In this document: positions 14,367-23,041 of the stretch, piece after piece
Numbering within the stretch: the first letter of the stretch is position 1
Layout of the letters: every line of letters begins with the position of its first letter
Source: Azonexus sp.
GTDB taxonomy: Bacteria > Pseudomonadota > Gammaproteobacteria > Burkholderiales > Rhodocyclaceae
Direction of reading: 5' to 3'
Assembly: GCF_030824335.1 (NCBI RefSeq)
Contig: NZ_JAVBXX010000028.1
Location: 1 to 48,786 of the forward strand
DNA: 48,786 nt
Position numbers and translations under genes: made by a program
The notes under the pieces: model-generated
What the model saw: only the letters and a program-made list of their open reading frames with translations
The model's database searches: none
What the model was told of the DNA's origin: nothing

Positions 14367-16600
14367 CAGAACGACGAAGTCATCGACAGGTAGTAGGTCC
14401 GCCCCGGTTCATTATAGGTATGGGCGCCCGCACCGCCGCTGGTGCCGTAGCCCGCCGTCGAGCTGACGCTGACCGAGTTGCCGGCACGATACTGGCGCTT
14501 GTCGAACAGGTTGCTGATACCGGCGGTGAACTTCAGGTTCTTGTTCATCGTGTAGCTCGTGCTCAGCCCGGCGATCGCATACGGAGACACCGTGTCGGCC
14601 GAGGTCCCGCTAACCGGCGCGCCCTTGTAGTCAAGCTTCATCGGCTTCTGTTCGCCGTACCAGGTGACTGTGAACAAGCTGCTCCAAGCATCACTGATGC
14701 GCCAGTCGAGCGAGCTATTGACGGTGTATTCCGGAATCACCGACAGGTAGTCACCGGTCGTCTTGTTCTTCGACTCAAGCATGTAGGTGACATTGGTATT
14801 CCAGTCCAGCGACTTGCCCAGCGGCAGGCGCAGGTTGCCTTCGATGCCCGAGACCACTGCCTTGGGAATATTCGCCCACTGATAGATGCTGCGGTTATTG
14901 GTCGTGCTGATGGCGACCGGTCCTGTTCCTGCCTGGATCTTGTTGCGATAATCGTTGCGGAACCAGGTCATGCTGGCCGCCAGCGCGGCGCTCTTGAACT
15001 CGATGCCAAGCTCCTTGTTGACGCTGGTTTCCGGTTCGAGATTGTCATTGCCGATCAGGTAGCAGCCGGTGGTGCCGTTGCCAACCGTCATGCAGCCGTT
15101 GCCGGAGCTGTACATAAGATAGTTCGGGTTGTTCTGATAGAGATTCGGTGCCTTGTAGGCGCGGGCGACGCCAGCCTTGAAAGTGACCGTGTCGCTGAAC
15201 ATGTGCGAGAGATTCAGCGCCGGGCTCCAGTTGCCTCCCGACTGATCGTGGTGGTCGTAGCGCAAGCCGGGGGTCAGGATGGTCGAAGCCGACAGTTCGA
15301 TATTGTCCTCGACGAAGACCGAGGCAATCCGCGACTCGCTCTTGCCGCTGCGGCCGGTGCTGCTGACCCCGGGGATCGAACCGTAGCTGGTGGCAACGGT
15401 GTTCGACGAAGCGTCCTCGAACTTCGCCTCGGTCCACTCGACGCCGACCGTCAGCATCTGATTCAGTGCGCCACGCAGCGGAATGTTGAATTCACTGTGC
15501 GCGGTCCATTCAGTCAGGTCGTTGGTCAGGAGTGGCGGTGTGCCAGTCAGGAAAATCCCCTCCGTTCCGCCGACCAGACCTTCCTGAATCCGACGGTTCT
15601 CGGTTTCGGCATATTGGATGAACGAAGTGGAAGTCCCAAAATCGTAGCGCCCCTTGTGCGTCAGACTGTATGTCTTGCGCTCCATGCGGTTGGTTTCCTT
15701 GCCGATCAACGCGTCGACCGTGGCATTGCTGCCAACATTCTGCGTATCGCCGACATAGATATTGCCTTGACGACCATGGGCGGCATCGAACTCCAGCACT
15801 TGCCCCGGCAGGAAGGTCCAGCTCAGGCGGGCGCCAAGGTCGCGGTTGCGCACCCCCTCGCGCCCCGCTGGCAAGGAAGTGGCGAACCCCGGCGCTTGAT
15901 GACCATCGTTGATGTCGCGATCATCCGAATCAGTCTTGTTGAGGTTGCCGTAAACCCGGTACGAAAGCTGCTCCGAGATCGGGCCACTGAGTGCGAAATT
16001 GAGCCGGCGCGTCGCGCCTTCATCGGAATGTTCCGGGGCGTTGGCGTAGACCGTCACCTGCCCGTGGTGCTCGGTGGCCACCGATTTGGTGACGATATTG
16101 ACGACGCCACCAGCGGCGCCGTTGCCATAGCGGGCGGCGGCCGGACCGCGAATGACTTCGATTTTCTCGACCATCTCGGCCGGCACCCAGTTACTGTCGC
16201 CGCGGCTGTCGCGTTCACCACGCCAGCCGTAGCGGACCGCATTGCGACTGCTGACCGGCTTGCCGTCGACCAGGATCAGGGTATTTTCCGGCCCCATGCC
16301 ACGCAGGTCGATCTGGCGGTTGTTGCCGCGCTGACCGCTGGTCGAGTTACCGGTCAGGTTGACGCCGGGCATCGTCCGGATGATTTCCGACAGGTCGTTG
16401 GCCGGCGGCTTGCGCTCGATGTCGTCGGCGGTGATCACCGACACGCCGAGCGACTGCTTCAACGTCTCCTCGGCCGTACCAAGCACGACGGTATCGGCAA
16501 GAACGGTTTCCTGCTGGGCAACGGCCGAAGTACCGGCAAAGGCCAGCGCAAGAGCGACAGCAAGGGGCCTGACGGCCAGGGTGTTGGGTCTGGTAAGCAT
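14366..16600 (-). CDS. fepA: FepA/PfeA-type ferric enterobactin receptor
   Basis: This 744-residue TonB-dependent receptor starts at the ATG at 16600, after AGGGGA seven bases upstream; an in-frame ATG at 16630 lacks this site. The signal peptide ends AVA-QQ. The plug is a close match to FepA: NDLSEIIRTMPGVNLTGNST, RGMGPENTLILVDGKPVSS and GPAAARYGNGAAGGVVNIVT. The barrel ends YYLSMTSSF. FepA imports ferric enterobactin and related catecholates; no enterobactin synthesis genes are in the window, so this is probably a xenosiderophore system. It is first in a five-gene operon and divergent from an AraC-type regulator. Confidence 0.95.
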   Translation of the reverse strand: MLTRPNTLAVRPLAVALALAFAGTSAVAQQETVLADTVVLGTAEETLKQSLGVSVITADDIERKPPANDLSEIIRTMPGVNLTGNSTSGQRGNNRQIDLRGMGPENTLILVDGKPVSSRNAVRYGWRGERDSRGDSNWVPAEMVEKIEVIRGPAAARYGNGAAGGVVNIVTKSVATEHHGQVTVYANAPEHSDEGATRRLNFALSGPISEQLSYRVYGNLNKTDSDDRDINDGHQAPGFATSLPAGREGVRNRDLGARLSWTFLPGQVLEFDAAHGRQGNIYVGDTQNVGSNATVDALIGKETNRMERKTYSLTHKGRYDFGTSTSFIQYAETENRRIQEGLVGGTEGIFLTGTPPLLTNDLTEWTAHSEFNIPLRGALNQMLTVGVEWTEAKFEDASSNTVATSYGSIPGVSSTGRSGKSESRIASVFVEDNIELSASTILTPGLRYDHHDQSGGNWSPALNLSHMFSDTVTFKAGVARAYKAPNLYQNNPNYLMYSSGNGCMTVGNGTTGCYLIGNDNLEPETSVNKELGIEFKSAALAASMTWFRNDYRNKIQAGTGPVAISTTNNRSIYQWANIPKAVVSGIEGNLRLPLGKSLDWNTNVTYMLESKNKTTGDYLSVIPEYTVNSSLDWRISDAWSSLFTVTWYGEQKPMKLDYKGAPVSGTSADTVSPYAIAGLSTSYTMNKNLKFTAGISNLFDKRQYRAGNSVSVSSTAGYGTSGGAGAHTYNEPGRTYYLSMTSSF

Positions 16601-16642
16601 GCGAATTCCCCTGATTGCAGACTCGATCATCTGCTAGAAAGT

Positions 16643-16687
16643 ATTGCGAATTGTTTTCATTTATAAAATCCGGGCGTAGTATCGCAA
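16643..16687 (-). promoter_or_regulatory. fepA promoter with Fur-like box
   Basis: On the minus strand TTGCGA (16687-16682), a 16-base spacer and TATAAA (16665-16660) form a promoter. Just downstream is a Fur-like box, seen on the plus strand as ATTGCGAA-TTG-TTTTCATT (16643-16661). The box lies between fepA and the divergent AraC-type gene, and could control both. Confidence 0.55.
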
Positions 16688-16723
16688 AAACCCTTTTGCT
16701 TTTTGTTTGCTGGAGCAACAAAG

Positions 16724-17725
16724 ATGTTTGCGCGACCAACAGCCACTTCCATCCCGCCTGCGATGCCCCGGGACAGCTTGGGCGTTGCTGATTTCGCCGC
16801 ACTCTTCCGCAGGATCGATAACGGCGTCGAACTGCTTGCCCCGCACGCGCAAACACAGTCGCCACTGCTTGCCGGTCATTTCTCTTTCAACCGCCTGCGC
16901 GACGGCCTCCATCTCCATTGCACCGACATCGTTCACCTGCACGACATGCACACTCGCTCGGTTCTTGAAGGCGAAAGCATCAAGATCATGCTCAAGCTCG
17001 AAGGCACCGCCCGTGTCCATTTCGGCAACACACCGCTACCGCTCGACGCCGGCCAGGGTGCAACAGCCAGACCCTGCGGTGTCGTCGCGACGCTGAATGA
17101 AACCGAATTATTCGAACGCATCGGCCAAGCCGGCGTACACGAGCGCATGGTCGTACTGACCCTGGCCCGGACGTGGTTCGACACTGCCGGCCTGGCCCGC
17201 GACAATTTCGGCGAGCATCTGGAAATCCGCCAATGGCAACCATCGCCGCGCGCCGTCGCGATCACTGAACAACTGATCCGGCCAGCCAGCTTCGACGGGC
17301 CAATGCATCAGCTTTACCAGGAAAGCCGCGCACTTGAACTGATCGCAGAAGCCTTCGCCCTAACTGGCTGCGTCGACCAGAAACCGGCTCCCGGCCTGCC
17401 CCCGGCCGCCTACCGGCGCATCTGTCAATTGCAACGCCTGCTCGACAGCGGCGAGGCCGACACACTCGACATGAGCGCCATCGCCCAGCACCTCGGCTGC
17501 AACGCCAACACGCTGCAACAGCAATTCCGTCAGGTTTTCGCCTGCAGCATCTTCGATTACCTGCGCCGCAGCCGCCTCGAACGCGCCGCCATCGCGCTGC
17601 AGCGCGATGGCGTCAGTGTCGCCCGTGCCGCCGAAATTGCCGGCTACAGCAGTCAGGCCAACTTCTCGACAGCTTTCCGCCGCCACTTCGGTCAGCCACC
17701 GAAGCATTTCCGGACACGGCTGTAG
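16724..17725 (+). CDS. AraC-family regulator, PchR-like
   Basis: This 333-residue transcription regulator is divergent from fepA. The C-terminal third holds the two AraC helix-turn-helix motifs (MSAIAQHLGCNANTLQQQFR and VARAAEIAGYSSQANFSTAF, then RRHFGQPPKHFR). The N-terminal part is of the PchR type, which responds to ferric siderophores in the cytoplasm. I chose the ATG at 16724 (GGAG nine bases upstream); a TTG at 16703 is also open. It most likely activates fepA when the siderophore is present. Confidence 0.88.
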   Translation: MFARPTATSIPPAMPRDSLGVADFAALFRRIDNGVELLAPHAQTQSPLLAGHFSFNRLRDGLHLHCTDIVHLHDMHTRSVLEGESIKIMLKLEGTARVHFGNTPLPLDAGQGATARPCGVVATLNETELFERIGQAGVHERMVVLTLARTWFDTAGLARDNFGEHLEIRQWQPSPRAVAITEQLIRPASFDGPMHQLYQESRALELIAEAFALTGCVDQKPAPGLPPAAYRRICQLQRLLDSGEADTLDMSAIAQHLGCNANTLQQQFRQVFACSIFDYLRRSRLERAAIALQRDGVSVARAAEIAGYSSQANFSTAFRRHFGQPPKHFRTRL

Positions 17726-17738
17726 CCCAGACACGTTA

Positions 17739-17780
17739 TTGACGGCGCGCTGCCTCGCCACCATAATAAGAACCATTCCC
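17739..17780 (+). promoter_or_regulatory. Promoter of the fecI-like operon with Fur-like box
   Basis: TTGACG (17739-17744), a 17-base spacer and CATAAT (17762-17767). The following ATAATAAGAACCATTCCC resembles a Fur half-site pair. Sigma factors of the FecI group are commonly Fur-repressed. Confidence 0.6.
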
Positions 17781-17783
17781 AAT

Positions 17784-17813
17784 AGCCAGCCACCCAATGG
17801 GCAGCCAGCCAGC
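17784..17813 (+). repeat. GCCAGCC leader element, copy D
   Basis: AGCCAGCC and GCAGCCAGCCAGC are separated by ten bases and followed by GTTTTTCC. The element lies between the promoter at 17739 and the GTG start at 17837. Confidence 0.7.
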
Positions 17814-17836
17814 GTTTTTCCAAACCGGAGCGCTCT

Positions 17837-18334
17837 GTGTCCACTGCCCATTCCATTGCCGAACTGTACGTCGACCATCATCGATGGCTGCACGCCTGGC
17901 TGCGCAAGAAGCTCGGCTGTACGCACCGGGCGGCGGATTTGTTGCACGACACTTACCTGCGCTTGCTCAACCGCGCGGAAGTGCCGCAACTGGAAGAGCC
18001 GCGCGCCTTCCTGGTCACCGTGGCCCAGCGGGTGCTATCCAATCACTGGCGACACGAACGGATCGAACGCGCCTTCATGGAAACGCTGGCGCAATGGCCG
18101 GCTGCCGTTGCGCCATCGGCTGAGGAAAAAGCCTGCCTGCTGGAAACCCTGATCGAGATCGACCGCCTGCTCGATGGCCTGCCGACCGTCGTCAAGCGTG
18201 CCTTCCTGCATGCCCAGCTCGACGGCATGAGTCACGGTGAAATCGCCGCCGCGCTGAACATCTCGCTCAGTTCGGTCAAGCGCTACCTGATCAAGGCCGG
18301 CGCCCAATGCTATTTCGCGCTGGAACTGGACTGA
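17837..18334 (+). CDS. fecI: FecI-like ECF sigma factor
   Basis: This 165-residue extracytoplasmic-function sigma factor has region 2 in residues about 5-75 (ELYVDHHRWLHAWLRKKLG, then DLLHDTYLRLL) and region 4 at the C-terminus (HGEIAAALNISLSSVKRYL), the -35-binding helix-turn-helix. The start is GTG at 17837, with CGGAG upstream. It is followed directly by fecR and a receptor with a signalling domain. It would direct transcription of the receptor operon when ligand binds at the outer membrane. Confidence 0.92.
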   Translation: MSTAHSIAELYVDHHRWLHAWLRKKLGCTHRAADLLHDTYLRLLNRAEVPQLEEPRAFLVTVAQRVLSNHWRHERIERAFMETLAQWPAAVAPSAEEKACLLETLIEIDRLLDGLPTVVKRAFLHAQLDGMSHGEIAAALNISLSSVKRYLIKAGAQCYFALELD

Positions 18335-19384
18335 ATGCGTAGCGCCTCGCCCTCGCCTGCCGGCGCCCCCGGTTTTTTGCCCGCAGCCGCGGTCGACCGC
18401 AATATTGCCGGCATTCCGCCCGAGGTCGCCCGACAGGCGGTGACCTGGCTGGTCGAGTTACAAACGGCCGGCCCGACATCGGACACCGATCAAGCCATCC
18501 AGCGCTGGCGGGCACAGGACCCGGCCCACGAGCGCGCCTGGCAGCGCATCGAATCGGTCAACGCCCGACTGGGCGGCCTCGCCTCACCGCTCGGCTCGAC
18601 CCTGGCCCAGGCGGCGCTGACCCAGCCTGCCACGCACAGCCGGCGCCAGGCCATCAAGCTGCTGGCACTTGCCCTCTTTGCAGGTGGCAGCGTATTGACG
18701 GTGCGCGACAACGCGCCCTGGCAAGCCTGGCTGGCCGACGAGCAGAGCGCCACCGGCGAGCGGCGCACGCTGCGACTGGCGGACGGCAGCAAACTGCAGT
18801 TGAACAGCGATAGTGCGGTCAACATCGTTTTTTCGGAAAAAATGCGCCAATTGAAACTGGTGCGTGGCGAGATTCTGATCGATACCGGGCGCGACGACGC
18901 TTTTCCGCAGCCGCGCCCGTTCCGGGTTGAAACACGGGATGGCGCGCTGGTGCCGATCGGCACCCGTTTTTCGGTCCGCCTCCACGAGGACCGGACACGC
19001 CTCGATGTTTTCGCGGGTGCCGTCGAAATCCTGCCGAGCGGTGCCGTTGACCGCAAGATGACGATCGCCGCCGGCAACAGCGTGGAATTCGCCGACGACA
19101 CCATCTCGGCCACGGAATCGGCCGACGAGAACCGCATTGCCTGGCAGGATCACATGATCGTCGCCAGCCAGATGCGCCTGGCCGATTTCGTTGCCGAGGT
19201 CGACCGCCACCGCCCCGGGCGCCTGCACTGCGACCCGGCGGTGGCCGAGCTGCGCCTGTCGGGTTCGTACCCACTCGGCGAACCGGAAAAGATTCTCGAT
19301 GCCCTGCGCAGCACCTTGCCCGTGGAAATCCACTACATCACCCGCTACTGGGCGACGGTCAAGGCGAGCAGCCGGAATCGGTAA
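18335..19384 (+). CDS. fecR: FecR-like sigma regulator
   Basis: This 349-residue protein starts at the ATG that follows the sigma-factor stop directly. A cytoplasmic N-terminal domain (about 25-90, with VTWLVELQ and ERAWQRIE) binds the sigma factor. A membrane helix follows (about 108-125), then the periplasmic FecR domain containing LADGSKLQLNSDSAVNI and VLVRGEILIDTG-like elements. FecR relays the signal from the receptor to FecI. The C-terminus carries a short secretin/TonB-like segment (DALRSTLPVEIHYI), as is usual in the family. Confidence 0.9.
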   Translation: MRSASPSPAGAPGFLPAAAVDRNIAGIPPEVARQAVTWLVELQTAGPTSDTDQAIQRWRAQDPAHERAWQRIESVNARLGGLASPLGSTLAQAALTQPATHSRRQAIKLLALALFAGGSVLTVRDNAPWQAWLADEQSATGERRTLRLADGSKLQLNSDSAVNIVFSEKMRQLKLVRGEILIDTGRDDAFPQPRPFRVETRDGALVPIGTRFSVRLHEDRTRLDVFAGAVEILPSGAVDRKMTIAAGNSVEFADDTISATESADENRIAWQDHMIVASQMRLADFVAEVDRHRPGRLHCDPAVAELRLSGSYPLGEPEKILDALRSTLPVEIHYITRYWATVKASSRNR

Positions 19385-19474
19385 AAATTTTTTACGCTGG
19401 CTGAGCTGTTTTCGAATCTTGCGAGACATGGAGGGTAAGCCACTTCGCTTGCCAACTTATCGAAGGATTTGAAC

Positions 19475-21733
19475 ATGCCCCCAAGAGATAACACGCCCCC
19501 CGTCTTCCAGCGCACGCTGCTCGGCCTGGCCGTCGCGCTGGCCGTCACGGCGATACTGCCACCTGCCGCCCACGCCGAGCCAAGCGCCAGCAGCGCCGCC
19601 TCGGCTCGCAAGAAATACGATATCGGCCCCGGTACGCTGGAAAATGCGCTCAACCGCTTCGGCCGCGAAGCCGGCATCCTGCTCGCCTTTCCCAGCGAAC
19701 TGGTCGCCGGTCTGAACAGCGCCGGCCTGCGTGGCACCTACACGCCGCAGGAAGGCCTTGACCGGCTGCTCGACGGCAGCGACCTCGAAGGTTTCCGCGA
19801 CGCCAGCGGCAAATACGGGCTGCGCCGCATCGTCCGGGCACCAGCGACGGGCGGCGAAGCGACGCTGCCGACGGTGCGCGTCACCGCCGGCCTCGCCGGC
19901 AGCGCCGCCAGCCCTGGCCGGGTCAACGCGAAGACGCTGCAGCGCTACGCCGCCAACGATCTGGAAGATGTGTTCGCCGGCCAGCCCGAAGTCTCGGTCG
20001 GCGGCGGCCACGGCATCGCCCAGAAAATCTTTGTCCGCGGCGTCGAGGACACATTGGTCAATGTTTCCATTGACGGCACCGTCCAGGGCAATCGTGCCTT
20101 TCACCACGCCGGCCGGCTGCAGCTAGAACCCGAGTTGATCAGCCGCGTCGAGATCATGCCCGGCGTCGTCGATGCCACCGCCGGTCCGGGCGCACTCGGT
20201 GGCGCCATCCGTTTCATCACCAAGGACCCGGAAGAAATGCTGCGTCAGGGCGAACAGGCCGGCGCCCTGGTCAAGGGCGAATACACCAGCAACGCCGAAG
20301 GCTACAAAGCGCACACCACGGTCTTCGGTCGCCTCGGCGAGAACTGGTCGGCGATGGCCTCGCTGACCCGCCTGGACCAGAACGACTACGAAGACGGCAG
20401 CGGCAATCAGGTTTTCAGCACCGGCTCGGTGCAGGAATCGAGCTTCTTCAAGGTAGTCGGCAAGCTGACGCGCGAACAGACGCTACGCCTGACCTACGAC
20501 CAGCACGACAGCGACGGCATGCGCAACCAACGCCCGCAATGGGTCCGCAGTTCGTGGAACCCGGCCTACCCGATGCGCAGCGAGCGCAAGACCTGGAACG
20601 CCGGCTATACGTGGAAATCGGACAACCCACTGCTTGATCTGGCGGGCAACGTCTACGACACCCGGACCGAATTCGAACAGAACGTCATTGGCAGATGGGG
20701 CGTGTATATCGCCGAAATGCAATCGACCGGTTTTGATCTGCGCAACACCAGCATCATCGCCAATCACCGCCTGACCTATGGTTTCGATTACCGGAAGGAC
20801 GACGTCAATGCTGGTTCGCTCACCAACCGGCATGAGGAAACAGGCAAGGGCAAGGTTCGCGGAGTCTTCGTGCAGGATCGCATCCAGTTGGCCGACCCGC
20901 TGCACATGGACATTGGCGTCCGTCACGACCGCTACGAAGTTACCGACGACAGCGGCACCAAGCTGACAGCCAGCGGCTACAGCCCGAACATTGGCTTCAG
21001 TTACGCGCTGAACCCTGAACTGGTGCTGCTCGCCGCTCATTCCCGCTCGCTGCGCGGACCAGGCAATATCGATGCATTCAAGATGTCGGTAGCAAGCAAC
21101 GCCCCCGGCCTGAAGGCTGAGAAAGCCCGCTCATCCGAGGTGGGCTTTGAATTTGAACGAAGCCGCCTGCGTTTCGGCGGCAAGATTTACGACACCCGGA
21201 TCGATGACGCCATCGCTGACCCACTTGGCAATCCCAACCGTTACGAGAATGTCGGCGAACTACGATCACGCGGTTTCGTACTGCATACCGGCTATCGCTG
21301 GAATCGTCTGAACATGGCGGTGAATTTCCACCGCAACTTGCTGACGCTCGACGACGACGTTCCCAACGGCTACGCCCACAACGGTCTCGGCATCAGCCAG
21401 GGGAACACGGTGACCGCCAGCCTCGATTACGCCATGAACGACCGTATCGACACGGGCTGGCAAGGGCGCTTCGTACGCGGCATCGATGGCCAGCCGACCA
21501 GCGTCGGCAAGATCGACAAGCCGGGCTACGGCGTGCATGACGTGTATGCCCGCTGGCGCCCGGCTGGTGGCGATGACTACGCGATCACGCTCAGCATCAG
21601 GAACCTGTTCGACAAGGACTACCTTGATCACGCCACCACCGAGGACTTCCAGCACATTCCCGGTTACCAGGGCGTCGTCGGCTCGCGCGAACCCGGACGT
21701 GAGTTCCGCATCGCTCTGAGCGCCCGCTTCTGA
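19475..21733 (+). CDS. FecA-like TonB-dependent transducer with STN signalling domain
   Basis: This 752-residue receptor starts at the ATG at 19475, eight bases after AAGGA; a TTG at 19469 is less well placed. After the signal peptide there is an STN (secretin/TonB N-terminal) domain, about residues 48-110, with YDIGPGTLENALNRFGREAG. This domain touches FecR. The plug (about 135-240) has IFVRGVEDTLVNVSIDG and RVEIMPGVVDATAGPGALGG. The barrel ends in FRIALSARF. Domain order and gene order (sigma, anti-sigma, transducer) define a cell-surface signalling system. The ligand could be ferric citrate, heme or a siderophore; I see nothing decisive. Confidence 0.92.
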   Translation: MPPRDNTPPVFQRTLLGLAVALAVTAILPPAAHAEPSASSAASARKKYDIGPGTLENALNRFGREAGILLAFPSELVAGLNSAGLRGTYTPQEGLDRLLDGSDLEGFRDASGKYGLRRIVRAPATGGEATLPTVRVTAGLAGSAASPGRVNAKTLQRYAANDLEDVFAGQPEVSVGGGHGIAQKIFVRGVEDTLVNVSIDGTVQGNRAFHHAGRLQLEPELISRVEIMPGVVDATAGPGALGGAIRFITKDPEEMLRQGEQAGALVKGEYTSNAEGYKAHTTVFGRLGENWSAMASLTRLDQNDYEDGSGNQVFSTGSVQESSFFKVVGKLTREQTLRLTYDQHDSDGMRNQRPQWVRSSWNPAYPMRSERKTWNAGYTWKSDNPLLDLAGNVYDTRTEFEQNVIGRWGVYIAEMQSTGFDLRNTSIIANHRLTYGFDYRKDDVNAGSLTNRHEETGKGKVRGVFVQDRIQLADPLHMDIGVRHDRYEVTDDSGTKLTASGYSPNIGFSYALNPELVLLAAHSRSLRGPGNIDAFKMSVASNAPGLKAEKARSSEVGFEFERSRLRFGGKIYDTRIDDAIADPLGNPNRYENVGELRSRGFVLHTGYRWNRLNMAVNFHRNLLTLDDDVPNGYAHNGLGISQGNTVTASLDYAMNDRIDTGWQGRFVRGIDGQPTSVGKIDKPGYGVHDVYARWRPAGGDDYAITLSIRNLFDKDYLDHATTEDFQHIPGYQGVVGSREPGREFRIALSARF

Positions 21734-21741
21734 GCCCGGCG

Positions 21742-22965
21742 ATGCTGCGCCGGCTGATCGTTCTGGTGCACCGTTACGTCGGACTGACGATGGCCATCTT
21801 CCTGGTCATTGCCGGCCTGACCGGCAGTCTGCTGGTCTGGTTCGGGGAGATTGATGCAGCGATCAATCCCGGCTGGCTCAAGGTCGAAGCACCCACAACA
21901 GAGAGCCGGCAAATCGATCCGCTGACCTTGCGCCAGATCGTGCTCGAACGCTACCCGGGCACCAGCATCCATTACCTTTCCCTGAACGCCCCGGCAGACC
22001 GGGCTGCCGTCTTCTGGCTGCAACCCGGCGAGGGACCGCCCCCCGCCGACGACACCGTATTCGTCAATCCCTACAGCGGCGAAATACTCGGCAGCCGCCA
22101 CTACGGTGACATCAGCCAGGGCCTGCACAACCTCGCGCCCTTCATTTATGAACTGCATCGCTCGCTGGCGCTGGGCAAGCTTGGCACGCTGCTGCTCGGC
22201 ATTGTCGCCCTGCTATGGACGGCCGACTGCTTTGCCGGTGCCTGGCTGACCTTGCCGGCTGCGGCAAGACGTCCGGAAACACGCGGCTGGCGAGCCTGGC
22301 TGCAGCGCTGGTGGCCGGCCTGGAAACTGCGCTGGTCCGCCGGCAACTACAAACGCAATTACGACCTGCACCGCGCCGGCGGGCTCTGGCCCTGGATGCT
22401 GCTGTTCGTCTTTGCCTGGAGCAGCGTCGCCTTCAACCTGCCCGAAGTCTACGTGCCGGTCATGGATGCGCTGTTCGAACGCCAGCCGGAACCGCGAAAG
22501 CTGGCCCCCCGCTTGCCGCAAGCACAAAAGCAACCAGGCATGGCCTGGCCGGAAGCCCTGGCGCGTGCCCGGCAACTGGTGGCAGAAGAAAGCCGGCAGC
22601 ACGGCTTCTCGATCCACGAAGAAAGCAGCCTGCGCTACGACCCGCGCAGCGCCGTATTTCACTACCGCGTGCGCAGCGATCTCGATGTCAACGAAAAGCG
22701 CGGCAACACCACCATCGTCTTCGCCGCCAATGATGGCCGATTGCTCGGCAACTACCTGCCGACCGGGCAGGCCAGCGGCGACACGGTCACGACCTGGCTG
22801 CTGACGCTGCACCTCGCCCACCTCTGGGGGCTGCCGTATCGAATCATCGTCACGCTGATCGGCTTGCTCACCGCGCTGCTGGCAATCACCGGCGTCTATA
22901 TCTGGTGGAAAAAACGCTGCGCCAGGATGCGCAAGCAAAGCTGCTTGACAACCCATAACGCCTAA
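21742..22965 (+). CDS. PepSY-associated TM protein of the fec-like operon
   Basis: This 407-residue inner-membrane protein starts eight bases after the receptor stop. The opening LIVLVHRYVGLTMAIFLVIAGLTGSLLV is the PepSY-TM signature, with the histidine at HRYVG. Further His pairs sit in LHNLAPFIYELHRSLALG and YDLHRAGGLW, and the C-terminal helix follows LHLAHLWG. It is the second protein of this group in the window and the likely inner-membrane partner of the receptor at 19475, for example for ligand reduction. Confidence 0.85.
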   Translation: MLRRLIVLVHRYVGLTMAIFLVIAGLTGSLLVWFGEIDAAINPGWLKVEAPTTESRQIDPLTLRQIVLERYPGTSIHYLSLNAPADRAAVFWLQPGEGPPPADDTVFVNPYSGEILGSRHYGDISQGLHNLAPFIYELHRSLALGKLGTLLLGIVALLWTADCFAGAWLTLPAAARRPETRGWRAWLQRWWPAWKLRWSAGNYKRNYDLHRAGGLWPWMLLFVFAWSSVAFNLPEVYVPVMDALFERQPEPRKLAPRLPQAQKQPGMAWPEALARARQLVAEESRQHGFSIHEESSLRYDPRSAVFHYRVRSDLDVNEKRGNTTIVFAANDGRLLGNYLPTGQASGDTVTTWLLTLHLAHLWGLPYRIIVTLIGLLTALLAITGVYIWWKKRCARMRKQSCLTTHNA

Positions 22966-22984
22966 ACAATAATAATTCTCGTTT
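22945..22984 (+). promoter_or_regulatory. Promoter with Fur-like half-site before the DUF2325 gene
   Basis: TTGACA (22945-22950), a 17-base spacer and AATAAT (22968-22973), overlapped by AATAATTCTCGTTT. The arrangement and the core AATTCTCGTT match the promoter at 3106. The -35 lies inside the end of the PepSY gene. Confidence 0.6.
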
Positions 22985-22985
22985 A

Positions 22986-23016
22986 AGCAAGCCAGCCAGA
23001 AACCCGGCAAGCCAGC
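22986..23016 (+). repeat. GCCAGCC leader element, copy E
   Basis: GCAAGCCAGCCAG and GGCAAGCCAGC are separated by AAACCC. The element lies directly after the Fur-like site and ends 25 bases before the DUF2325 start codon. Confidence 0.75.
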
Positions 23017-23041
23017 TCAGCCTTCTTCAAGGAGTCCCAGC

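Noticed and set aside
14141..16666. 841-codon open frame opposite fepA
   Set aside because: The minus strand encodes an unmistakable FepA over the same bases; the plus frame shows no domain.
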